Below, piece after piece: positions 37,263 through 50,108 of a stretch of DNA of 64,000 bases. Both the position numbers and the translations under genes were made by a program. The stretch comes from Carex sylvatica (Eukaryota > Streptophyta > Magnoliopsida > Poales > Cyperaceae): contig CAXKVR010000048.1 in the NCBI GenBank assembly GCA_964058845.1, positions 434,001 through 498,000 on the forward strand. The letters run 5' to 3'. The notes beneath the pieces were generated by a model. The model was not told the origin of the DNA, made no database searches, and worked only from the letters and a program-made list of their open reading frames with translations. How positions within the stretch are numbered: the stretch's first letter is position 1; the number at the start of each line of letters is the position of its first letter.

Positions 37263-37939
37263 CTATTGATCAGCAAAAGATCTCTTTTTATCTTCTATGT
37301 AAGCATGAGATTTCTCGTTTATATTTGATGTAACCCTGGTTAGTTCTTTAACAGGCCTCAAAATCCTTGACCTCCCTCTGTTTTTTATTTCCTCTTCTTC
37401 TAAAGCTTTTTTCTTTTCTTCTTGTGTCTCATACTTTGCCTTCCCCTCTTCTGTGCCTATAGGAAAATATCCAACAGATGTAGAATGAATGAATGAATAT
37501 TTGCAAAAAATACTAAAAATCACCACAACAAAGTGCAACTTCTTGTATACATTTCAAACAAGAAATGTTCCAATATTTGATACAAGAAATCCTGTGACAA
37601 ATAATACTTGGGTTCATACAAATTAAAAAATATATATAATGTTTAACTAACTTGGTTGATTGGTGCAGAGTATATATATATGACAATTTGAGGAGTATAT
37701 TTAGCTTGTTGCACCAAAAATGTACAATACTCAAACAAAAGTATATCAACAATTGGGTGATATATATATATAATTCCTTATTTTTTTTGTATGTGTTCAC
37801 CTTTGGACCTACCAAGAGAACTATTGCTCCTCCCTTTGCTTATTTGTCGATGTATGTACAAGGGAAAAGTTCTCACAAGAAAGGAAAGAGCCCTGGAACA
37901 GATGCCAACAGACTTCTTTTGATCTTCCTTTTTCTCCAT
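37263..37939 (-). CDS. Small highly charged protein of unknown function
   Basis: Two exons, 37939-37813 and 37456-37263, join in frame (CTTG/GTAGGT ... CCTATAG/GCACAG) to give 106 residues starting MEKKEDQKKSVGICSRALSF. The N-terminal part has a short hydrophobic stretch (ALSFLVRTFPLYI) and basic residues. The second exon is Lys/Glu-rich and helical in character (KAKYETQEEKKKALEEEEIK) and ends EDKKRSFADQ. I do not recognise a family. Support is the clean splice pair, a frame maintained across it and biased composition; it could still be a chance or decayed gene. It stands alone between AT-rich spacers. Confidence 0.45.
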
Positions 37940-38445
37940 TGCAATGTATTGTTGAGAATAGTGAGCATTAATTAGTTGTATGCTTGAATGGAGATTTTGC
38001 AAATGATGCACATAGAAATATCATCGGAACAGTACAGGATTCTCTCTTGTTATTGCAGCAAAGCATTAAGTATCAAGCACGTTTCTCAAAGGAAGAAACG
38101 CTAATATACCTAACATAACAATATTATTATATTTTTCTAATCAAAGAGGTTAGATCAAGGCACCCAATGCATATCAAGCAATAATATTTTAAATGAGGGA
38201 ATACTGAGAACTACAAGTTTACTTGACAGCCATGACAAGTGTCAAATTTGAAAACCAAATTAGAAACTTATTTTATATTATAGATCTGATTATGTACTAA
38301 ATTTAGTACAATTGAAAATTTATTTCGTCATAAATTAAGTGTCAATAAGATTGAATTGTCAGTTTTTCAAATCATTCAACAGATGAGGGATTTACTAATA
38401 AGTTACTACAAATTTTATACACATACTATTTAAATTATAAAGATA

Positions 38446-38850
38446 GAGTAGAACTAGGGTGTTCTTAAGTTCACCAAGTGAAGTCAAGTCTAAAATCCAT
38501 CAAATCAGCTTCAAATGACGAATCCGAACCGTTAAAACTCGCCTATCTTACGAATGATGCATCCACATGTAAAATTTTTAAACATTCGAATTAATTTAGT
38601 ATAAAGTCAATCGGTCAAAATTAGAAGGTTAATAAATTAATTTTAATGCATTCATTTTTTAAACATTTTTTGATTGCTTAACTTTACACTAAATTAATTC
38701 AAATGTTTAAAACTTTCACATGTAGACGCATCATTCGTAAGGTAGACGGGTTTCAATAGTTCAAATTCATCATTTAAAGCTGATTTGATGGATTTTATAC
38801 TTGAGTTCACAGAGGGACTTGGTGAACTTAAGAACACCAATGTTCTACTC
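38446..38850. mobile_element. MITE of the GAGTAGAA family, copy with 10-bp target duplication
   Basis: Nearly perfect 30-bp terminal inverted repeats start GAGTAGAAC and include GTGTTCTTAAGTTCACC. It is flanked by tataaagata on both sides (38436-38445 and 38851-38860). The interior is itself palindromic (catccacatgtaaaa...ttttcacatgtagacgcatc), so the element can fold along its full length. The duplication size points to a Mutator-type origin. Confidence 0.92.
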
Positions 38851-38860
38851 TATAAAGATA

Positions 38861-39592
38861 TAATTTTATTTTAGATGAACAATTCGCTAATTATCACTAT
38901 TATAAAAGAAATTTAATGCCAATATATTCATCACCATGAATACCAATATACCATATTCTCTGTAAAGAAACAGGAGGCACTTTTTTTTTTTTTGTTACAT
39001 TTGTTGCTGCTATCGATAGTAAGGCTACAATAACAACAACAAAAAAAACAGGTGTCTTTTTGAAAAATACTCATTTGCCAAAAAACTTAAGCTGAGGTTT
39101 GGTTTGACCACAGCTTCATCCTAGGCAGAAATAAATGCATAATGTTCTATATAGCACGAGTTTATTGGGAGACATGATAACTTGTTACATAAAAGGGTCC
39201 AAAAACATATTTAACGGCATCCATAGTTCTTCTTCCTCTTCAAAAAGAAAAAAAACAACAACATTCGTAGTCGTAATTACTGTGAGTGTTCAACTTTGCA
39301 ACCGTGTCCGTATGTATAGCTTAAGAACCCCAAAACTGCATATCCATTAGCAAAAGAATTTGGCAGGTTTGGTACAGTTTGGACTCACTCTACAAGTCAT
39401 TTGAGATTTAACTTACAAATACAATAGCACAAATGAATAACTGAGATACAGTAATGATTCAACAAGTGAACAAATGAAAGATGAGCTAAACCATTATTCT
39501 TTCCAGTTCTAATGGTTATATAAATAAATCAACACATGCTTGAATGGTGCTGGAATCAACTCTTTTTAATCGCTCATGTAAAAAGAAAAACA
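38861..39592. other. 3' flank of FBL4
   Basis: Non-coding spacer and probable 3' UTR of the minus-strand F-box gene. No other feature seen. Confidence 0.4.
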
Positions 39593-42500
39593 CTACAACT
39601 CAGAACAGAGAGAAGTTAGTACAGAACCGGCACGTCTACGGGTTCGCTCACTAACCTTCCATTCTTCTATCAGCACCTTTTTTATCTTGGAACAGCTTGA
39701 GACAACAGTTGCTAAACCAGATGCAGTTATCAAAGGGCAGTACACCATGCTGCATGTCTCGAGCCCCATGCAGCCCTTCACGAGGTGGGTCAGGCCAACA
39801 TCTGTTACTTTTGTGCACTGAGAAAGGGATATTTCCTTCAGCTTTGGGCACCCTTCAGCTAGCTCAGCCATTGCAATGTCCCCTATGTTCTGTGGAGGGT
39901 GTTTTTGTCATTTCTCAGATATTATTACATGGTAGTTAAGCACAAAGTTAATATACTTTATTCTTCCACATGTCACCACCAAACAATTCATAGTCAGCAA
40001 CAAAAGTACAAAAACAATCTAGCAATCTCAACTTTGGTCTATTTTATCATTTTATGTATTGTTACATTTGCTTTTTGCACTGGGGGTCACTATGTCAATT
40101 AACTTTTTATTGTGTTTTCATTTTCTTAACCTGATCTCAAAATAGAGCCAGGACAACCTGTAACAGGTCATGGCCAGGTACGCAACCAACTATTGGCTAT
40201 GGGCAGTAGTAACTATAGTATATCCGAAGAGTATAATCTTCTTCCTTTGAAAAAGCAAACTTCATAATCTTTTGTCAGGAACTCCAACAGAATAGCCATT
40301 ACAGAGAGTGAAAGAGAGTAGGAAAGAGCGACACCTCAAGCACACTTATGTCCAAGGATATGAGATCAGGAGAGCTTCTAAAAATAGCAGCTAATCCATT
40401 GTTTGTTATTTTATGACAGCCGCTCACACTTAAATGTTGGAGAGAGCATCCGTCAGCAATTGCAAACAGTGACTCATCGGTTACACTGCATTTTCATTCA
40501 AAACACTATTAGCAACAATAAACACAGACAAATAATCAATATTTAACAAATGTCGAAAGGTGCTAGTTTGTTGCTTGTTGATATTAACCATCCAATTTTT
40601 TGACCTATAGATTAAATTTGTGTTTTACAAGGTTGTTGGTTTGTTCTCAACATGGAGCTTCAATTTTACTTATGGATACTGTGTGCATGAGTGTGTGTGA
40701 GGGCTTACATTTGTAAATGGCTGCAACTTACACATTTGCAATAATAAGAAGCAAAAACAGAATTTGTGCAGTCGTGTGTGTGTGTGTGCCTGTGTGTGCA
40801 ACAGAGGGAGTGAGAGAGAGCATAATATATGCAGTAACAATCACACCGTTCACAGAATTGAAGGGATAAATCAGTCAGATATTTGCAGTTCTTCCCCACA
40901 GAGATCATCCCTTTATCTCTTATCTGTAAAATATAAGACACTATGATAAGATACTCAGCTTATTTCTTCTACAGTTCTGCTGAACCGAAAAAAAAGGAGA
41001 AGGCAGATTGAATGAACCTCGTAACAGCGCCTAAGGTGAACTTGTCTTAAGTTTCTACAACCAACAGCTATCTGACACATGGCATCATCATCAAATCTCG
41101 AACATTCGAACAAGTGAAGAGATTGCAAGAGAGAGCAGCCCCTGCCTACTTCTATGAATGCACTTTTGAGCAACATAGAACAATAGACCAATGACAGCTT
41201 CAGAAGGCCCCTTCAAACATAAAAGGCAAAATATGGTACAGCACAGTTTAAAACATTGGTAACAACGGATTCTTATTTCCTAAATAAAAATACAACATGT
41301 GGTATGACTACATTTTAGACAGCAAGTCAACATAAAATATTAACAATTCCAGACCAGTTTGGTAGCAAATATTTAATGGGATGGTATCTTTTGGCATATA
41401 TGTATTTACAACTATTGTTGTTGTTGATGTTGTTCAAGTTATTTCATTTTTTTTCCCTCTACCAGCTGCAACCACTTTTCATATCATGAAAGCCTAACTC
41501 ATATGTGGGTTTTATTTGGAGGCATATCCATTCTAAAACAACTCCCAGACTAACCTTGTAGCACTTTAGCAACATTTACTTGTATAAAAATTAAAACTAA
41601 TGCCTATTATACTACATGGCACAAAAATTGAAAAAAACAGTAGCTTACTTAGAATACAAACAATCCTAAATATCAATTCAAATACAGTACTTACGAGCAA
41701 AATCGACCAATGGATTCTAGTCCAGTTGATTCAATGTTTTGACAACCATTTATCTCAATATGTTCCAACTTGGTGCAACCACGAGCAATATACTCAAGAC
41801 TTCTATCGGTTAATAGGTTGCAATCCGTCAGAACTAGTTGTCTCAGATTCTTGCACCCTTTTGATATCGCATGAAGGCTCCTGCCAAAAATTCATAGTTA
41901 AAAAAATGATAATAAATACATGATCAAGTTAGTCAACTTTTCCTGACATCCTGATGGCATCCGAAGAAACTTGATGTGTTCTCATAAGAGTCAAAACTAC
42001 AAATGTAGTGTAACCATTACTATTGTTAAGGTAAACTACATTTGAGCCTGATAGGAAGTCGGTAGTATTTGCAACAACTGCTCTAAGTAGAATCAAAGCA
42101 CAGAAAACTCCCTTTACCAATTCAGGTTTAAAAAATCTCTCTGGGTGTTTTTAGTAGCTTTATCAGATGAACTTAATCTGTCCCAGCCAGACAATGACAG
42201 TAAAACTATATCAGTTCAGGTCCTGCACTGGTAGAGCAATCTAAGAAAAAGTTTTCAAGGTTAATGAAATATTTAACTACCCGTCAGTAAAACCTTGGAA
42301 GCTGTAAAGAGCCAGAACCTCCAAAGAAGCACAAAATGACCCGACTACTTGTAAAGCCAAATCACCAACATTGACGCACTGTAACTTGAGGCTTTTCAAA
42401 GACCTGCAACCTTTAGCGATCGAAATTACACCTTCATCCTTGATGGAATCCAATTCCAAAGTGAGGGCTCCCAGGTGGTGGCAGTGGGATGCTACAGCTT

Positions 42501-44193
42501 GCAGGGACATATCGGTGATACTAGGACATGATGATACTGCTAGAGACGTTAAGGAATTGGAGTTTCTAGCTAAGTCTGTCAAACCTTTGTCTGATATGCC
42601 TTCACAAAACTTTAGGTTTAACTCCTGCAGCAACTTGCAATTGTGGCCGATAGCTATCAGACCATCATCTCCAATATAGCATCCCTACAAGAAAAAAAAA
42701 TCCGCGGTAAATAATTCAATAATAGAAGATAGTCATTTAAGGAGAAGAAAATAATTTCCTCAGAAAAAAAAGGAGAAGAAAAGACGACCACCAGGGTCTT
42801 GAAAGCTCCAAACATTTAGCAAAAAAATTCATCTTTTTAACTTATGACTCAACAGAGCTACTAAATTTTAACAAACATATGTCAGTATTTAGTCTCGGTT
42901 TTGGTCCCACTCCCACAAGCAAAATCAATCACTCTCATGCATAAGCAAATACCCAGAAGGCCACAAATATTATATTTCAATGAATTAATTTAACGTCTAA
43001 GACTTTAAGCTTAAAGATATTATATCACTGGTCAGTTTCTTAAATTACAACTGAAATTTTGTTGCTCCGAACTCCCATAATTCCATTGGTACTTTGATAT
43101 GGGACTTTAAAGTTTCTTTATTTTATATAAAAAAAAAAGGTTAGACAAAGATAGTACCTGAATTTCCAAGGATTTCAAAGCTCGGCAATTCTCTGCAATG
43201 CTTACCAACCCAAGAGAGGTAAGAGATTGGCACCAAGTGAGGCTTAGATGCTCAAGCTGTTTACATCCCACTCCAAGAAAACTCAAACCAGAATCAGACA
43301 GGGAATGCGGCTCAGTCTCATTTTCTTCAACTGAGCTGGAACTGCTTCCTGGGGAATTACGATTACGCTTGCGAGATCCACTGAGGGTGTTTCTCTGCAT
43401 CAAAATCAAGTAACCAAACATCATATAAGATAATAGATATAGAAAATTATCATATTAAAAAAAAAATTATGTACACAAGAGATTGAGGAATGTGACCTAA
43501 TAATAAGTTATAGTTATCTGCATTATACTACTAATGTGTACGCAAGCAAGAACATATTAGCAATCCTCATAATTTCAATTTCTATATCTTAATTCTCGTG
43601 AGTACTTAGCATTAAACACACAGCAGTTATGATAATTATAATGACAACAAACTGAATTAACCGAATTAAAAGGTCATCTTGAGTGATTTCCTGCACAAAC
43701 TGCAGCAGCTCACTAATTAAAGGGGTAAAGTAATATCCAGTGGACATCAGGTATTCAGGTTACACCTAAATTATCCAATCTTTCTACATTTTCATCTCAA
43801 TTCCTAATTAAGTACATTCCACCAAAATCACCAAAATTCTCCAATTATGCATGATCCCAACAAAATTATGTAACATAAAACAAAGAAAAATAAAATTACC
43901 CTATGTTTAGACAGGGTGGCGAGGCCGGGGGGGAAATAAGACGACAACGGAACTAGTTCATCAATAATCACGCTAGTCAATCCAGTGAACCGTCCGATCA
44001 CTCGAGCTAACAACTGATCAGCGGCGCCATATGCCGCTATCTTGACCTTACGTCGAGTTACGCGGTCTATGCGGTTCCATTTGCGACAAACAAGTGCGCA
44101 GGAGTCTAAATCGGGTTTGGATTCGACCCGGCTAAGGATGTCCGCTAGCACCTCCTCTGGTAGCACGGTATTTATCAGATCTGCCCCCTTCAT
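39593..44193 (-). CDS. FBL4: F-box/LRR-repeat protein 4 (FBL4) orthologue
   Basis: Eight exons (minus strand): 44193-43900, 43394-43158, 42684-42281, 41880-41695, 41210-41018, 40923-40847, 40485-40335, 39889-39593, giving 612 residues, all in frame. The F-box is at residues about 8-50 (INTVLPEEVLADILSRVESK, CALVCRKW). A Ser-rich linker (SGSRKRNRNSPGSSSSS) precedes a long run of cysteine-containing LRRs of about 26 residues, for example LKFCEGISDKGLTDLA, LQCVNVGDLALQVVG and LSQCTKVTDVGLTHLVKGC. The C-terminus VLIEEWKVSERTRRRAGSVL matches Arabidopsis FBL4 in kind and position. It is predicted to be the substrate-recruiting subunit of an SCF ubiquitin ligase; the substrate is unknown. A (GT)n microsatellite lies in the intron near 40773. 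Confidence 0.93.
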
Positions 44194-44359
44194 TACGCGC
44201 AGATTGGAAAGGACCTTGATCGGGTAGAAGTAAAAACTCTACAGGAGAGCAAGCGAGCGCACGAGAGAGACGAGAAGAGAGAAAGGAAAGAATCTATAAA
44301 AGGTTTCAAAAGAAAAGAGGAAAGGAAAGAAATTGCGCGAAAAAGATAGCCGACTAGGG

Positions 44360-44547
44360 AAGGGATCCGTATCCTCCCAGGTACCTGACTCAACACAATT
44401 GAAACGGACGGGTCAGATTTACTCTCATCTGGTCGGGATTCGGGATGAAAGAGGGACAGGATTATTTGTTCTTTGAGATTCGTGCCAATCCATTTTCGAA
44501 CCGTCCGATTCAATTCTACTCAGTCAGGTAACCTGAGGGGATACGAA
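44360..44547. mobile_element. MITE, subfamily C, copy 2, with 9-bp target duplication
   Basis: Element GGATCCGTATCCTCCCAGGT ... GGTAACCTGAGGGGATACGA ending ATTC, flanked by ctagggaag on both sides (left about 44353-44361, right from about 44550). It is the same element as 10969-11139 in the opposite orientation. It starts about 170 bp upstream of the FBL4 start codon. Confidence 0.88.
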
Positions 44548-44559
44548 TTCCTAGGGAAG

Positions 44560-45376
44560 GAAGGATTGAAATCGCAAAAGTGTGGCTGTCCATGTATAAT
44601 TTTGCACTCACCCTTTTTTTTTTTTTGATGAAAAATTTGCACCCTTGTCAATGACTTGCTTAACCGTTTTCTTTTTTGAAAATTACGAAACGTATTCCTT
44701 ATTAAAAAAAAATATCACTATGCGATAAAAACACTAAAGAAAAAACGAACACAATGTATGAAAATTTCATTCGGTATCTATGTTAAAATATAGAAATAGA
44801 ATTAAGTTAATTTTAAATATAGAAAGATAACGGTAATGTGTGAAATAGTACCAACGGCTAGTTTTAAACTTGCAGTTATAAATAAAAAATCTTGTAATAA
44901 GAAAAATACTAAGTTTTCAATATATTTTCTCTCCTCAATTTTACTTGACTCTCTTAAAAGTTAAAATCAACAATCTACATTGATGTTTTATTCTAATTCA
45001 AATCGCAATTTTATTTATATATACTTTCAAATGTATGGTAATTTAATAAATATTTTTTTAATGAAATTACTTTCAAAATACCATGCTTATAATTTGAAAT
45101 TATTCTAATTTTCTTTTAATTCATATTTGCTCATTCATTTCAGAAATAAAATGTACGAAATTCTTTTTCTACATTGAATATTTATATTATAATACAGAGA
45201 ATACAAAACATTTATATTCGATAATGTCTATTACATTTTATATCAATTTATCAATATGAATGAAATTATAATATTAAAAAAAAAAACGAGCTGACATTTA
45301 TAAAGAAATGAAAAAATTGCATGATTTACAATTTCGTCTGTACATTAATTTCGTTGCATGAAACTAAAAATTAATT
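44560..45376. other. AT-rich spacer between FBL4 and the ARM-repeat gene
   Basis: No gene seen. It contains poly-T and poly-A runs and the probable 3' UTR of the ARM-repeat gene. Confidence 0.4.
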
Positions 45377-48293
45377 TCAGCATTTGGTGATTAAAGTGAA
45401 TGCCATGTCAACAAGCGAGTCAAGGCTAACATCATGTTTGCTCAACCCAACACTGCCAGAGAAAACATTGAAGCATTCAAGCTCTGATGTTGTATTTGCG
45501 ACGCGGTTCAATTCCCTAATCATTCCAGCTTCATTCAACAATCTGACATAGCTTTTGTTGATTCTCATCATCTCAATAGCGAGTTCGATTGCAAACCGCC
45601 TAATTCGCGGCACTTTGATGGAAGGGTATTCGTAGCTTGCTAGAATTTGAACCAATTTTATTACTAAATCGCCATCTGAGATGCAAGCGTTGTGAAGCTC
45701 CTCGGTAATTAATTTATTACTACTTGTGATTTTAAGAATCTGAACAGCAAGACCAAGAGATACCTCCACTAGTTTTACTTTTACCCTGTCTGTCATTATG
45801 GCATTTAAGACCTGCCAAATTCAAATATGCACGCAACAAACACATTCATTAAAATATGCCAACATATATACTCCATAATTAAAAATATAATTGGAGACCA
45901 CCTACCGGAGTAAAGGCAGCAAGGACTCCCCTCAACTGAGAAGACTCCTCAGGTGCTCCAAAAGCGCACAAATTGCGTAAAATCCTGGAGGAATTGATAG
46001 AGAGCACGGGATCCTCGAGAGCCTCGACAAGTCTCTCCACGATATTTTCTTCCTTGAGTACTCTTCTGCAGTTCTCTTTGTTTTCTAAGCAAAGCATGGC
46101 TAATGCCTCACCCGCCTCAACTCTCACTGCGTTTTGATCGCGCGTGATTCCCGGTTGAATGAACAATCTAAGCAACTCCTTCACCATCCCACCTGTACTC
46201 CCAATCCGCTCTCGTGCCTCTCCATCCATTGCCAAGTTTGTCAGTACCTATAACGCATCAGATCATGCATATAACCATATCAGTACCTTATGAATTGTCA
46301 ATGAAACCACTGGTCTAACACAATGCATTGAATATATATATATATATGAGGAGGGATCCACTTATACTCTTTTTTGGTGACACTGAATTACATCCTACTT
46401 TTTCAAAGTCCAAATAGTTGATTCAATACCTCTAATCCCAGCCTTTGGAGCTCTAGATGGTGTCCTCCATGACGGAGTATATCCCTGATATTGCTGGTGG
46501 TAAACACAATCTCAGATATCTCCCGTCGGAACACCAAACCCGTGTGACCCGTTGTGCTAGCAAGCATCTTCACTAATTGCAACGACCTCTTCACCGCCTT
46601 CAAATGCATCCCCATTCCCTGCCCGATGCTAGTGAAGTCGATTATCTTGTCTAGTAGCCCACGAGTGTTCCCGATTTTCCCACAGTTATCGTGGTCATTT
46701 GCAAGCTTTTTCAGTATCAACAGTCCCAATAGATTGAGATTCGAGAAATCGTAGTTCTGTGTATGGTCTACATGATCGGAGTACAATAAAGAGGAGATTG
46801 ACTCTATCGCTCCAGGGATTCCGGCCAGACGCAATGCATTCTGCTTTTTACTGGCTAGTTTTGATACAATCACGGCTGCTGAATATCTAATCTCTTCTTC
46901 TGATGGGCTTTTCCAATTTAACATCTCGATGAGCCGATCAATTACCACCATCGATGTACCAACCTTACGTAGTGTACCATCAGAGAAGTGTGATCGGGTA
47001 GAAAGTGCCAGTATAATTCTTACGCCGATCAATTGTTCGTCATGTGAGCTTGAAACAAGGAGCTCTTCAGAAAAGGTGACTAGATCCATTTTCAGACCGT
47101 CAAAAATGCTTCCAGTCACGCATTTAGAGTATGCATCATAGAAGAATCTTTTAATTGAAAGCATGCCGGACGGGCCGAGTTGGCACTCAGCATTCACTTG
47201 TTCAAGCAAGTTGCAGTAACTCACCTTCCATTCCCAAAAAGCCTTCTCAGCAAGGAACAGCAATGCCTCTGCAAGTGCCAGACTATAGAAGATATTTAAA
47301 GCGGAGTCCCGATTGGCCTGATTTCCCTCTTTTGTCTTGCCAAAATCCTGTGCAGTTAGCCGCATCAGGGTTAAAACAACACAAGCTATGGCGGAGAGGA
47401 GCTGGAGCCAGTTGAAGAGGCGGCTAATGTTTTGCGAGAGGAAGACCCAACTGGCATGAGGGAGAAGTTGCAACCGTCGCATAGTTGATGTGCGTTGAAT
47501 GCACCTTGCAGCTGATCTTGAACCATTGCATTGGTCAAGTGCTTGCCTGCTCTTAGAAAGCACATCATTTGCAATGTTTGAGCTTTTGAGTGAGAAGGGT
47601 TTGAAGATATATTTCACAGATTCAACAAGGAGGTGGGACCTTGATTTCATCGCTCGGAAGCTTGACCGTCGGCTAGTTAAAGACCTTTTTAACCAAAAAA
47701 AAAAGAGGCTAATTAAATTAATGTGTTGTTAATGAAGATCAATTTGAAAGAGGCATTTCAACAGTTTGCAGACTGAAACAGTGTAATAAAGAGAGCAGTA
47801 ATATTATATATATATAAAGACAGTGTCAGTATGAGAAATCCTATCCTAAACTTTGAGTTGTAATGTACCAAGTGGCTTGGTGCTGCCATTCGAGCTCGTG
47901 GCTCCGGCTGAAAATGCGGGTCCCTTCTATGAGCAAAATGACGGTGACGAACCAGAAATCCTTCATTTCTAGTGTTATCGCGAATCCACCTAGTAGCACA
48001 ACTGTTGCCCACACAAAACCCAGTGCACCTAGCCCGCTAGCCCCCTTTTCCAACACGGCCAGTCCGAGAGCAAACATAGTGAGCTTCTTCTCCGGCGCCA
48101 TGTCACTAATTACACCGACAGTATTACCGGTTGATACGGGGCTTGTATCATCTTCATTGCTCTGGCTTGGGTGTGGTGGTGAGTCCTGGTGCGGTTCAAA
48201 CGGGGACGGTAAGCTGTTGATGCTTGGTTGGTCCCTGATTTGGACTTTGATGCATGGGTCTTGATCAGCTTGGTTGGATGTATCATGCGCCAT
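45377..48293 (-). CDS. Membrane-anchored ARM-repeat protein, uncharacterised plant family
   Basis: Four exons (minus strand): 48293-47869, 47672-46430, 46247-45906, 45811-45377, giving 814 residues. A Pro/Ser-rich N-terminus is followed by MAPEKKLTMFALGLAVLEKG, then two predicted membrane helices (about residues 88-107 and 112-128), IFSRSHELEWQHQAT, and two more hydrophobic segments near 225-247 and 265-286 (WLQLLSAIACVVLTLMRL; LNIFYSLALAEALLFLAEKA). The rest is alpha-helical ARM-type repeats, such as MLNWKSPSEEEIRYSAAVIV, LGLEVLTNLAMDG and ALEDPVLSINSSRILRNLCA. It matches the Arabidopsis ARM-superfamily proteins of the At4g14280/At5g18980 type, whose function is unknown to me. The first junction uses TG/GTACAT, the only donor giving the right phase. 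The first ATG after the upstream region was used as start. Confidence 0.88.
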
Positions 48294-48636
48294 AGAAGAG
48301 GAGAAGAGAAGAGAAGAGAAGCAAGAGTGCACACTAAGGCGTGTATTCTAGTTGTTGCCTTGCTGGTTGCTTTTATGTGTTTCTGTGTAGTTGAGACTTG
48401 AGATAGAGATATCAGTTTTTATAGCTAAGTTTTATAAAGGCGGTGGAGTATGCGTGGGATTTTGGATTATATTGAGGAAATTTGGGAGAATGTTAGTATG
48501 GATAATTAGCTGGTTATATAGAGATCGAGGTGATTGTCTCCAAGGCAAGCAAAATTCAATATCTTGGATGGAATCTACTACAATGATTGAACCTACAACT
48601 AATTATATATATTGAAAACAACATTGATATTATTGC

Positions 48637-50108
48637 CGACATTTTTATTTTTTACCCATTTTCTAATATATTTTAACAAAATAACTAAACTTTTGAAAAA
48701 AATGTAAAAATACCCAAATCGCATGAAAATATTGCGACTTCGGATTTTTATTTTTGTAACTTGGAATTAAGCCTCAAGTCGTAAAAAATTTCTGCAACTT
48801 GGGATTTAATTTTTTTTTTTTTCACAATAAAAACCCCGTTGCACTATATCTTTTTGAATTTTGAAAGAAAAAATAATTATCGTGTAAAGGACATATATTG
48901 AATAATTATAAATAATTTTAATGATCTTTGAATAATAAATGAAACCGTAATCCATTAAAAAAAAAAGCAAATACACAATAAATAGTAAATGCATTTAAAA
49001 TAATTATATGGGTAATTCTTGAATAATTTCTTAGGCTTTTGAAAAAAACTAATACCGATTATAGCTAATCTGTATGGGTGCGTTATCGATATTTTAACGT
49101 CATCGATGCTTTGGCAATAATAAAGTTATGGTCGTTTAGATAGCATGGGTGCGTCATGGATGTTTTGGCAATGAAACATCGATGCACTTTTACCGTCGTT
49201 AAGCAGGGCATAAAGTATCGGTGCGTTATCGGTGTTTTTACAATAATAAAGTTATGGTCATTTAGAGAGCATGGGTGCGTCATCGATGTTTTGGCAATGA
49301 AACATCGATGCGCACTTCTACCGTCGTTAAAACGGGCATAAAGTATCAGTGCGTTATTGGTGTTTTTGCACGGAAGCATTATTTTTTATTTTATTTAAAT
49401 ATTCATAACTTTGGCTAGGAAAGTCAGATTTGCGCGTATGACCACAATTCGGAAAGGAGGGATGAGACGGATCCCGATTTTGTCCCGAGGGCAACCCTGG
49501 TCATCCAAAGGAATCAGAATTGCAAAAAAAATTGTTTAATGCCTCAAAAATTCAGTTTAAGTTTTCTATCAACGGTAGATACACAACGACCGGTATTAGT
49601 TTTTTCAAAAGCCTAAGAGATTATTCAAGAATTACCCATATAATTATTTTAAAATGCATTTACTATTTATTGGGTGCATTTGCTTATTTTTTTTAATGGA
49701 TTACGGTTTTATTTATTATTCAAAGATCATTAAAATTATTTATGATTGTTCAATATATGCCTTTACACGATAATTATTATAAAAAAAATTCAAAATTCAA
49801 AGAGATATAGCGCAATGAGGTTTTCATAGTGCAAAAACAAAAAATCTCAAACCGCAAGAATTATCTATGATTGTTCAATATATGTCCTTAACATGATAAA
49901 TTTTTTTTTTTTTTCAAATTCAAAGAGATATAGTGCAACGGAGTTTTTATAGTGCAAAAAAAATTAAATTAAATCCCAAGTCGCAACAAAAAAAATAAAA
50001 AAATCCCAAATCACAGCATTTGCGGCTTGGGTATTTTTAATTTTGTTTTTTAAAGTTTGGTTATTTGTATTAAAATATATTAGAAAATGGATAAAAATAA
50101 AAATGTCG
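48637..50108. mobile_element. 1.5-kb foldback element with internal tandem repeats
   Basis: Outer inverted arms of about 430-520 bp begin cgacatttttatttttta and end ataaaaataaaaatgtcg. Matching inner blocks include gtaattcttgaataattt / gagattattcaagaattac and cttttgaaaaaaactaatac / gtattagttttttcaaaag. The right arm contains an extra internal duplication (ttcaatatatg...agagatatag twice). The loop (about 49075-49585) holds the tandem repeat listed separately. No transposase and no clear target duplication were found. Confidence 0.8.
49115..49369. repeat. Two 126-bp tandem repeats in the foldback loop
   Basis: Units 49115-49240 and 49241-49369 both read caataataaagttatggtc...tagcatgggtgcgtcat / gagcatgggtgcgtcat...gaaacatcgatgc...accgtcgttaa...gggcataaagtatc. 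A partial third unit (gggtgcgttatcgatatttt) precedes them. They contain several catcgatg palindromes. Confidence 0.88.

Noticed and set aside
46554..47732. Several plus-strand frames of 66-86 residues
   Set aside because: They are antisense to the long ARM-repeat exon and show no family similarity.
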